A stretch of 64,000 nt of DNA from a virus, in IMG/VR virus record IMGVR_UViG_3300032118_003132, positions 1 through 64,000 of that record; one strand, given 5' to 3'. Both the position numbers and the translations under genes were made by a program. The notes beneath the pieces are model-generated. The model was not told the DNA's origin. It worked only from the letters and a program-made list of their open reading frames with translations, and did not search any database. Shown in pieces: positions 57,970 through 64,000 of the stretch; position 1 is the stretch's first letter; every line of letters begins with the position of its first letter.

Positions 57970-58925
57970 TACTTTTGATTGACGGGAACAACATGGCTTA
58001 TAAATGTAAATTTGTATTTAGTCTATCCAATAAGGGGATGAATGTTTCCGTCACTTATGGGTTTATTCATACACTCAACAGTCTAATGGCAAGATACAAT
58101 CCATCCTCCATAATTGTCTGTTGGGATGGAGGAATTCCGGATTTCAGGCGTCAAGCTCTGCCCCAATATAAAGCCAACAGAGTCAAGGATTGGGACGATG
58201 TTGAGCGCGAGGATTTCTATAGGCAGATAAATGAGTTGGCTGATTTTGTACTCCCAATTATGGGAGTTATTTCCATTAGGCAGTCTGGTGCCGAGGCAGA
58301 CGATTTATTATATCATGCATCTAAAATCATATGTGATAAAGATATAATAATAGTCACATCGGATAAGGATTTATTTCAGGCTTGTAATGGAAATGTTAGA
58401 GTTCTGAAAGGTGATAAATTAATAACTACGAAAGAGGTAGAGGAATATATAGGTTTGCCATTCTGTGAATTTATAGAATGGAGAGCATTACAGGGTGATA
58501 AATCTGATAATATTCCAGGAATACCTGGTGTTGGGGAGGTTACAGCTACCAAGTTATTGAATACCTTTGGAGATATATCATGCCTATGGAACTCTGCTAA
58601 TGGGGCAAGTCCTAAAAAGAATCTAATGAACTTAAAGATGGCAGATAAGATAAAATCGTTTGGATTTCAGGCATTGGTAACAAACATAGTTGTATCTAGA
58701 TTATATATTGACAAGGTTGGAGCCAGATTGGCACTCATTTCCAATATCTATCCTTATAGCGGTGCAAATATACGTATGCTAAAAGGATTCCTTATATCTA
58801 GAACCTTCACATCATTATTGGCTTCAGAATTATTTACAAATGTGCGGAAATTGAAGCCTCCTAGAATAAAGCATAATATGGTATTCCCAGTAAATATTGG
58901 GAGGAGGTATCCAGTTGGAATATAG
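57966..58925 (+). CDS. 5'-3' exonuclease / flap endonuclease
   Basis: 319 residues. LIDGNNMAYKC (metal Asp), FRRQALPQYKANR (the arginine/lysine-rich arch segment), SGAEADDLLYHASK (E-A-D-D site), VTSDKDLFQ (second metal Asp pair) and GDKSDNIPGIPGVGEVTA (H3TH motif). This activity is missing from the polymerase fusion, which lacks a 5' nuclease domain, so the two together recreate a full DNA polymerase I set. Removes RNA primers and flaps. Confidence 0.92.
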   Translation: MILLIDGNNMAYKCKFVFSLSNKGMNVSVTYGFIHTLNSLMARYNPSSIIVCWDGGIPDFRRQALPQYKANRVKDWDDVEREDFYRQINELADFVLPIMGVISIRQSGAEADDLLYHASKIICDKDIIIVTSDKDLFQACNGNVRVLKGDKLITTKEVEEYIGLPFCEFIEWRALQGDKSDNIPGIPGVGEVTATKLLNTFGDISCLWNSANGASPKKNLMNLKMADKIKSFGFQALVTNIVVSRLYIDKVGARLALISNIYPYSGANIRMLKGFLISRTFTSLLASELFTNVRKLKPPRIKHNMVFPVNIGRRYPVGI

Positions 58926-59418
58926 ATATTTTATGGGAATTGACCCTGGTAAGTCTGGGGGAATTGCTGTTATAAATATAAGGGATAATCTTGTATCTGT
59001 GACACCAATGATATTTGATGGAAAATTTATTGATTTTCATAAGATGGCACAATGGATTAAGGCTCATTGTGGTTATGGGATTAATCAAGCAAATGCGATT
59101 GGTAGCACTATTGTTGCTATCGAGAAAGTCAATGCTATGCCAGGTCAGGGTGTAGTATCTATGTTTAGTTTTGGTACATCATTTGGAGGGATGCTTGGTA
59201 TACTTGCAGCTTTGGAAATCCCAACTATCATGGTTCCACCTCAGAGGTGGAAGAAATTTACTCTTGCCGATACTGATAAATCCAAAGAGGCTGCCATAAC
59301 ATTCTGCACTATGGCATATCCTAATGTAAATCTTCGTGCCACTGAGCGATCTAAGAAACCGCACAGTGGCATTTGTGATGCTCTGTGTATTGCATACTAT
59401 GCTTGCTATACTTACTAA
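58915..59418 (+). CDS. RuvC-like Holliday junction resolvase
   Basis: 167 residues from a TTG at 58915 with AGGAGG 7 nt upstream. FMGIDPGKSGGIAVIN (first catalytic Asp), VAIEKVNAMPGQG (Glu) and SGICDALCIAYYAC (C-terminal D) fit the RNase H-like RuvC nuclease. Resolves branched DNA before packaging. Confidence 0.88.
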   Translation: MEYRYFMGIDPGKSGGIAVINIRDNLVSVTPMIFDGKFIDFHKMAQWIKAHCGYGINQANAIGSTIVAIEKVNAMPGQGVVSMFSFGTSFGGMLGILAALEIPTIMVPPQRWKKFTLADTDKSKEAAITFCTMAYPNVNLRATERSKKPHSGICDALCIAYYACYTY

Positions 59419-59430
59419 CATTGATGACTA

Positions 59431-60129
59431 ATGATATTCGATGCAGAGAATGTAAAGAAGTCGGTTATCGAGTGGCAGTGCACGAAATCTGTTACTGTTC
59501 TTGAACGCATTTATGTTGGTACAAATAAGCTAATAGAAGTAATAGTTTCATCCTATGATCCACTTTTCAGGGACGACATGATTCAGGAATGTCGTCTCAA
59601 ATTAATTACAGGAGCATTGCAGGGTTATGACTCGGGATATTCCCTGCATAATTATCTTACAACAGTATTTCATAATTGTTGTAGGACATATATGAAAAAG
59701 CAATATAAGATTTCCAATTTGTTCGAGGATTTTGAGGTTGTAGAGCATATTCCAATTATAATTTCTAATGATACTGAAATCATGGATGATGCTATATGTC
59801 GTAACCGCTCAAGATTTCCATCTTTGCCAGTGGAAGTCATAGATGATGTCACTGAATATGTATTGATTAGGTTGGCAGGTGATATGGGGAAGAAACGTGG
59901 AATTGTTGCAGAGATAATGGAAAATTTTAATATCTCTAGGCATATTGCCACAGTTATTTATCATAGTATTATGATATATATTAGGGGGAAATATGATGCC
60001 AATGTTATGGATATTCCCAAAGAGTTAAATGAATTTTCATTGTTACCAGATTTGCGTGAGGAATTAGGAGACGCTGCTGTTCAGAGATTGTTGTTAGTGT
60101 TCTCTGGATTATGCATTCGTATCCCATAA
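59431..60129 (+). CDS. Sigma-factor-like protein (second)
   Basis: 232 residues. DPLFRDDMIQECRLKLITGALQGYDSGYSLHNYLTTVFHNCCRTYMKKQ fits sigma region 2 (acidic Q-E helix followed by the -10 helix in a long run of Leu/Tyr). The C-terminal part (GIVAEIMENFNISRHIATVIYHSIMIYIRGKY) resembles a helix-turn-helix of region 4. Sits just before the tail module, so a late-gene specificity factor is a natural guess. Confidence 0.5.
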   Translation: MIFDAENVKKSVIEWQCTKSVTVLERIYVGTNKLIEVIVSSYDPLFRDDMIQECRLKLITGALQGYDSGYSLHNYLTTVFHNCCRTYMKKQYKISNLFEDFEVVEHIPIIISNDTEIMDDAICRNRSRFPSLPVEVIDDVTEYVLIRLAGDMGKKRGIVAEIMENFNISRHIATVIYHSIMIYIRGKYDANVMDIPKELNEFSLLPDLREELGDAAVQRLLLVFSGLCIRIP

Positions 60130-60153
60130 GCGTATATATTCTTAGGAGTATAT

Positions 60154-60651
60154 ATGCTCTTTGTATTTAAGCAAATTAAACCTGCTAGGTTGAAGGTTGA
60201 TGCCTTGAGGCTTGCACTCTTAACAGGTATACATGAGGTGCAGCGTGAAGCCTTGAAGGATTATAAAGCTATTACAGAGACATGGGAACATAAGGTAGTG
60301 TGGGATACTGCCATTTCTCTCATGGGTGGTCCAACAATAATCATAGGCTCTGATGATCAGATATTACGATGGTTGAATGACGGTACTCCTCCTCACGATA
60401 TACCTAAAAGGAGAGGAGCAAAGACTTTGAAATTTCAGAGTGGTTTTATTCCTAAAACTTCACCCGGATGGATAGGCTCACGTAAAGGTGGAAAATCTGG
60501 TGATTATGTCAAACGCAAAAGAGTTAGGCATCCCGGATTTGAAGCAAGAAATTATGAAAAAGTCTTAGGAGATAAATGGAAACCAAGATTTAAACGTCGC
60601 ATGGAGCAGGCAATGAGGGATGCTGCTAAAGCTTCAGGTCATGGAGTGTGA
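60154..60651 (+). CDS. Tail completion/neck-type protein (HK97 gp10-like)
   Basis: 165 residues, TTAGGAG. WLNDGTPPHDIPKRRGAKTLKF, KTSPGWIG, the basic GDYVKRKRVRHPGFEARNYEKVL and a helical C-terminus (FKRRMEQAMRDAAKAS) match phage tail-completion proteins. First gene of the tail module. Confidence 0.7.
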   Translation: MLFVFKQIKPARLKVDALRLALLTGIHEVQREALKDYKAITETWEHKVVWDTAISLMGGPTIIIGSDDQILRWLNDGTPPHDIPKRRGAKTLKFQSGFIPKTSPGWIGSRKGGKSGDYVKRKRVRHPGFEARNYEKVLGDKWKPRFKRRMEQAMRDAAKASGHGV

Positions 60652-60653
60652 AT

Positions 60654-61013
60654 ATGATAGTTATTGTTAAGAGCAGAGAAAAGAAAGCTGTAGTCGTCGA
60701 GTATCTTGATGATAATAGTGTAAAGCAGCGATGTATAATTCCGGAGGAATCTCTTGGAGATGGAAATGTAGTCAGGGATGAACTACTCTCCGCATCTATT
60801 CCTTATGGGGTAGATTGGGAATTCCATTTAGAGGGAGTGGTCGGAAATGTGACCTCGGCATCAATCGCTGAAGAATTCCACAAAGTCGGTTTATGGACAG
60901 CAGAGGATATCATGAAAAATCCTGGTAAAGTCCAGGGAGCATTGCAGTCTGCCTATGGACTGGACTACGCTGGAGTCATAAATATTGCTAAGAATTTAGC
61001 AAGAAAAGTGTAG
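60654..61013 (+). CDS. Hypothetical tail-module protein
   Basis: 119 residues from the ATG at 60654 (GGAG upstream). Beta-rich N-terminus (MIVIVKSREKKAVVVEYL), then a helical end (VQGALQSAYGLDYAGVINIAKNLA). Position between tail completion and tail tube suggests a small terminator or adaptor, not proven. Confidence 0.6.
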   Translation: MIVIVKSREKKAVVVEYLDDNSVKQRCIIPEESLGDGNVVRDELLSASIPYGVDWEFHLEGVVGNVTSASIAEEFHKVGLWTAEDIMKNPGKVQGALQSAYGLDYAGVINIAKNLARKV

Positions 61014-61023
61014 GAGGTTTATT

Positions 61024-62517
61024 ATGTCTGAAGGCTATTCGTTAGCTGGTGAAGGAGTAATCTGGATACAACCAGAGGGTCCTAACACTGAGCCAAAGGT
61101 TCTTGCCTGTCACATGATAGGAGATATTGCAGAGCCTCAAGGCGATGTTACACGCTTCTATTGTCCAGATCCGGAAATTCCCAATAAGTTCAATGTGAAA
61201 GGCAGTTTCCAGGGTGAGCCTGGTGCCATAACTTTTGCTATTGAAACCGATATGATGAAGACGTTTGATTACTTGGAAAAAGTCCATTGCCCTGTGTCTA
61301 TTTATGTTGGTAAAGTGAGTTGTGGTCGCAAGAATGTGTTTGGAGCATATGACCGCATGTTTGTTATGGAGAGAAGTTGGCTCACTTCTAAGGGCATGAG
61401 TAATATGGTTGCAAGTGATCCTGCATCTCAAGAGCGTACCAAACAAAAATTCGAAATCAGTCCGGAAATAATGCTAAGAGTCTTCAAGCGTGAGGCTGCG
61501 AGAGTAGCTATTGCCGAGACTGAAGGATTGAACACCATAACTGCTTGCAGTGAATTCCAATGTGCAGGTGATTGTGGTAATGCCACGAACCTAGGAGATA
61601 ACCTATTCGTTGGTGGTGATACTTTGGCAGGTTCTCCTGTCAATACCGCAGATGTTTGGGAATCTGAAGATGCGGCAGGTAGTTGGGATTTAGCTCCAAC
61701 AGATCCGTTTGTTGCAGCAGAAATTATTGCTGCTATCAAATGTGTGAAAATTGACCGAGATACCGTCCGGATAATCGTCACATGTGGTACAACTGGAGCT
61801 GGTCATGCACACATTGCTTATAGTGATGACGGTGGTGTGACCTGGGCACAAGTGGATGTTGGTGATGTAGATACTGCATATTTCACTGGTCCAAAATCTC
61901 TATTTGTATTGGATTACTATAATATCTGGGCAGTTACCACCGATGGTCATATCTATAAAAGTAGTGATGGTGCTACTACCTGGGTTGAGCAGGGTATTGG
62001 TGTTACCATTCAAGACTTGAATGCGGTTAGTTTCTCTGATAGTCTAAATGGTTACGTCGTTGGAAATTCCAATGTAATCCTAAAAACAGAAGACGGTGGA
62101 AATCTGTGGTATATCGTTACCGCTCCTATTGCTCAAGCTGGCTTCGATATTCTTAGTGTGAAGTGTCATAGTAAACATCGAGCATTCATCGGTTATGACA
62201 CTAACACTGGGGAATTGTACTATACCCATAATGGTGGTATCGATTGGTATAGGCGTGCTACTCCGGTGTCGGGTGCTGGCGCGATTGTGGCAATGGATTG
62301 GTACGACGAACATGTTGGTGCGTTTATCCATAATACCGCTGGTCTGGTTGGTTCCATCTACTGGACAGTGAATGGTGGATACACCTGGGAAGTTGTGCCA
62401 TTATCAGAATCCAACTCTGGCTTGAATGATATCATCATGATTGATGTGAATACAGCCTATGTGGTTGGAGAAATTGATGGTGGTACAGCAATGATTTACA
62501 AAGTAACAGGTGGATAA
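61024..62517 (+). CDS. Major tail protein with C-terminal beta-propeller (Ycf48/BNR-like)
   Basis: 497 residues, TAGGAGG. Residues ~1-165 (VIWIQPEGPNTEPKVLACHMIGD, GAITFAIETDMMKTFDYLEKV) form the tail-tube part. Residues ~180-497 are repeats of the Ycf48/photosystem-II-assembly or sialidase BNR type: YSDDGGVTWAQVD, KSSDGATTWVEQG, KTEDGGNLWYIV, YTHNGGIDWYRR, WTVNGGYTWEVV. Codon use indicates high expression. The propeller probably protrudes from each tube ring and may bind sugars. Function of the tube part is by position and shape. Confidence 0.75.
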   Translation: MSEGYSLAGEGVIWIQPEGPNTEPKVLACHMIGDIAEPQGDVTRFYCPDPEIPNKFNVKGSFQGEPGAITFAIETDMMKTFDYLEKVHCPVSIYVGKVSCGRKNVFGAYDRMFVMERSWLTSKGMSNMVASDPASQERTKQKFEISPEIMLRVFKREAARVAIAETEGLNTITACSEFQCAGDCGNATNLGDNLFVGGDTLAGSPVNTADVWESEDAAGSWDLAPTDPFVAAEIIAAIKCVKIDRDTVRIIVTCGTTGAGHAHIAYSDDGGVTWAQVDVGDVDTAYFTGPKSLFVLDYYNIWAVTTDGHIYKSSDGATTWVEQGIGVTIQDLNAVSFSDSLNGYVVGNSNVILKTEDGGNLWYIVTAPIAQAGFDILSVKCHSKHRAFIGYDTNTGELYYTHNGGIDWYRRATPVSGAGAIVAMDWYDEHVGAFIHNTAGLVGSIYWTVNGGYTWEVVPLSESNSGLNDIIMIDVNTAYVVGEIDGGTAMIYKVTGG

Positions 62518-62533
62518 AGTATTTCCAAAACTC

Positions 62534-62589
62534 GGAGAGTTATGTCATCCTTGCAGTTGGTGCGAAACTCTCCCGCATCAGCTGCAAGG
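62534..62589 (+). promoter_or_regulatory. Predicted H-type RNA pseudoknot in tail operon
   Basis: GGAGAGTT (62534-62541) pairs with AACTCTCC (62566-62573), and CCTTGCAG (62549-62556), inside that loop, pairs with CTGCAAGG (62582-62589). Two interleaved perfect 8-bp stems with 7-9-nt connectors. Lies between the major tail gene and the tail chaperone; could set their expression ratio. Confidence 0.65.
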
Positions 62590-62610
62590 TTGAGATAGAG
62601 GACAAATAAA

Positions 62611-63201
62611 ATGACTAAGAAAGTGGAAATCCCTAAAAAAGAGAAAGATATAGTTACATTTACAACCAGTCTTGGTAAGACTGTGATAATTAGGAAAATT
62701 CCTCAATTACTGTTGGATAAAATTCAGGCTTCTATTGATAGACCTGAACCTCCAAAGTATAAAATAATTACTGCTAGTGGTGAGGAAGTATGGGAGTCTC
62801 ATACTGAGAATACTTTGGAAACAGATGATGATAAACTTTTATACAAGAAATATAAAGAGGCAATGACTGAGGCTGATAATAAACTTAACGAGAATATGTT
62901 CAAGGTTATTATTATGCGAGGTATAGATATTCCTTTGCCAGAAGATACTTCATGGATAGATATGCAGCGTTTCTTAGGAGTGAAGATACCCGATGATCCT
63001 CTAGAACTGAAATATCTATATATTCAGACAGAGATCATAGGTACTGCCGAAGATATCGTGGCACTGACCTCTATGGTAATGGAAATGACTGGTGTCCCGG
63101 AGGACGCTCTGGCTGAAGCCAGGAAATCCTTTCAGGGTATTGTTCAAAGGACAGCAACTCCTGAAAATGGAGAACCTGGTGAGCAACAGGTGGAAAGCTA
63201 G
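62611..63201 (+). CDS. Tail assembly chaperone, short form
   Basis: 196 residues. Acts with the tape measure protein during tail assembly. Position (between major tail protein and tape measure), size and the overlapping second frame are typical. VTFTTSLGKTVIIRKIPQLLLDKI and DPLELKYLYIQTEIIGTAEDIVALTSMVMEMTGV resemble the conserved helical body. Upstream is a pseudoknot, ribosome-binding site AGAGGACA. Confidence 0.75.
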   Translation: MTKKVEIPKKEKDIVTFTTSLGKTVIIRKIPQLLLDKIQASIDRPEPPKYKIITASGEEVWESHTENTLETDDDKLLYKKYKEAMTEADNKLNENMFKVIIMRGIDIPLPEDTSWIDMQRFLGVKIPDDPLELKYLYIQTEIIGTAEDIVALTSMVMEMTGVPEDALAEARKSFQGIVQRTATPENGEPGEQQVES

Positions 63202-63367
63202 TCCTGGTTTTGCTCTTTTACAAACTGCTAAAGATTGGGGTTACAAACCGAGTGTTTTAGGTTTATGTGACCCAGAAGAAGACCTGCTATATATGGTGGC
63301 TTATACTGCCACGGTGGCAGACATGGAAGCAGTAGAGAAAAAAGAAACCGAGGCAAGTAATACTTAA
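63092..63367 (+). CDS. Tail assembly chaperone, frameshifted extension
   Basis: Overlapping frame (+1 or -2 relative to the short form) whose useful part begins near 63180-63204 (WKASPGFALLQTAKDWGYKPSVLGL) and runs to 63367. Expressed as a C-terminal extension by programmed frameshifting as in lambda gpG-T and related phages. The exact slip site is not certain; the stretch GGTGGAAAGCTAG just before the short-form stop is the best candidate. The ATG at 63092 is not expected to be used. Confidence 0.65.
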   Translation: MSRRTLWLKPGNPFRVLFKGQQLLKMENLVSNRWKASPGFALLQTAKDWGYKPSVLGLCDPEEDLLYMVAYTATVADMEAVEKKETEASNT

Positions 63368-64000
63368 TGGAAAAGATTGGTCTTGAGGCACAGCTAAAAG
63401 ATGCAGTGTTTACTGCTGCTATCGACGCCTATATGAAAGGTATCGATAAATTGAATATGGCAAACCAGAAGTATGTTGGTAGTGCTGCTCAGATCAATGC
63501 TGCAAGTAAAGGAATAAATACAAGCCTTGGAGATTTGGCAGAGTCTTATGGGGATGCAGGCTCAGGATCAGAGGGATTTAATATAAAATCCATGGCATTG
63601 GCTGTCACTCTTGGAAATATTTTAGCCAATGCCATTACATCTGTAATAAGTAAATTAAAAGAAATGGTATCAGCTGGAATTATGTCGGCAGCTAGAGTGG
63701 AGGAAATGGATGTTGTTCTTCAGCTTATTGGTGGTAGGGCAGGATATACAGCAGAACAATTAGATGAGATGGTTGCCAGTATTGTGAAATTAGGTATTCA
63801 AACAGATGTTGCTCAGAATACTTTACAGCAATTTATTAGATATAATATGAAATTAGAAGATGCCTCAAAGTTGGCTCGGGTTGCTCAGGATGCAGCCGTT
63901 ATTGGTATGATAGATTCAAGTCAGGCTCTAGATCGTTTGATTTGGGGTATTCAGAGATATGATACTCAGATTTTACAGGGTATAGGAATTAACATCAGAA
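63367..64000 (+). CDS. Tape measure protein, N-terminal part (3' end cut by window)
   Basis: Starts at the ATG at 63367, whose first base is the last base of the upstream TAA, and stays open to the window edge (211 codons seen). Helical start, then SMALAVTLGNILANAITSVISKLKEMVSAG, a membrane-like segment usual in tape-measure proteins, and VEEMDVVLQLIGGRAGYTAEQL-type repeats. It would set tail length. Confidence 0.85.
   Translation, partial: MEKIGLEAQLKDAVFTAAIDAYMKGIDKLNMANQKYVGSAAQINAASKGINTSLGDLAESYGDAGSGSEGFNIKSMALAVTLGNILANAITSVISKLKEMVSAGIMSAARVEEMDVVLQLIGGRAGYTAEQLDEMVASIVKLGIQTDVAQNTLQQFIRYNMKLEDASKLARVAQDAAVIGMIDSSQALDRLIWGIQRYDTQILQGIGINIR

Noticed and set aside
1-64000. Lysogeny module (integrase, repressor, attachment site)
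   Set aside because: No tyrosine or serine recombinase, no Cro/CI-like pair and no attachment-like repeat next to the tRNA were seen, so nothing supports a temperate lifestyle in this window.

Overview
The window is a 64 kb, AT-rich piece of a tailed double-stranded DNA phage genome (Caudoviricetes). Every convincing gene lies on the + strand and genes are packed with 1-30 bp overlaps. Terminase, portal, prohead protease/scaffold, major capsid protein, a major tail protein, a tail-chaperone frameshift pair and a tape-measure protein are all present, so the virion has a tail tube, most likely siphovirus-like. The window begins inside an endolysin and ends inside the tape-measure gene. The host cannot be read from the sequence. 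The inositol-phosphate synthase is of the type usual in actinobacteria and archaea, which is only a weak hint.

Layout. 1-7.3 kb: end of a GH25 endolysin, a terminase-small-subunit-like protein, a 1133-residue multi-enzyme protein (a 2H phosphoesterase plus three ADP-ribosyltransferase-like modules joined by a repeated glycine-rich linker), and the large terminase, which carries an unusual insertion. 7.3-10.9 kb: a belt of small, mostly membrane or zinc-ribbon proteins plus a NADAR enzyme. 10.9-12.4 kb: a HAD hydrolase and a thymidylate-synthase-family enzyme. 12.5 kb: a degenerate 8-bp tandem array. 12.7-32.6 kb: portal, MuF-like protein, protease/scaffold, capsid and other virion proteins, with five glycosyltransferases, a methyltransferase and a GIY-YIG endonuclease interspersed. 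32.6-33.5 kb: a second GIY-YIG endonuclease and a structured RNA. 33.5-44.7 kb: UvsW-like helicase, DnaB-like helicase, primase, dCTP deaminase, a third GIY-YIG endonuclease, tRNA-Asn, and a sigma-like factor. 44.8-50.6 kb: inositol-phosphate synthase, FkbM methyltransferase, amino acid:DNA-transferase-like protein, dual-specificity phosphatase, 5-hmdU DNA kinase-like P-loop protein, a helical-domain partner, and an Nmad1 protein. 50.5-60.1 kb: a uracil-DNA-glycosylase/DNA polymerase I fusion, a roughly 290-nt structured RNA, ssDNA-binding protein, SbcD-like nuclease, RecA, 5'-3' exonuclease, RuvC-like resolvase and a second sigma-like factor. 60.2-64 kb: the tail module.

How the parts fit. 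dCTP deaminase, the thymidylate-synthase-family enzyme, the DNA kinase, its helical partner, the DNA transferase and Nmad1 together suggest that thymine in the phage DNA is replaced by hydroxymethyluracil, which is then phosphorylated and further decorated. The neighbouring inositol-phosphate synthase, phosphatase and methyltransferase may make or trim an unusual substituent; that step is inference. A short motif, ACAAGTTTAGTAT, recurs 25-31 nt before gene starts and directly before both structured RNAs. It looks like a phage promoter element, and two sigma-like proteins are candidates to read it. The ADP-ribosyltransferase-like modules, the 2H phosphoesterase and NADAR may form an attack and counter-defence set.

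Family assignments come from remembered motif patterns and not from database searches. RNA structures were paired by eye.
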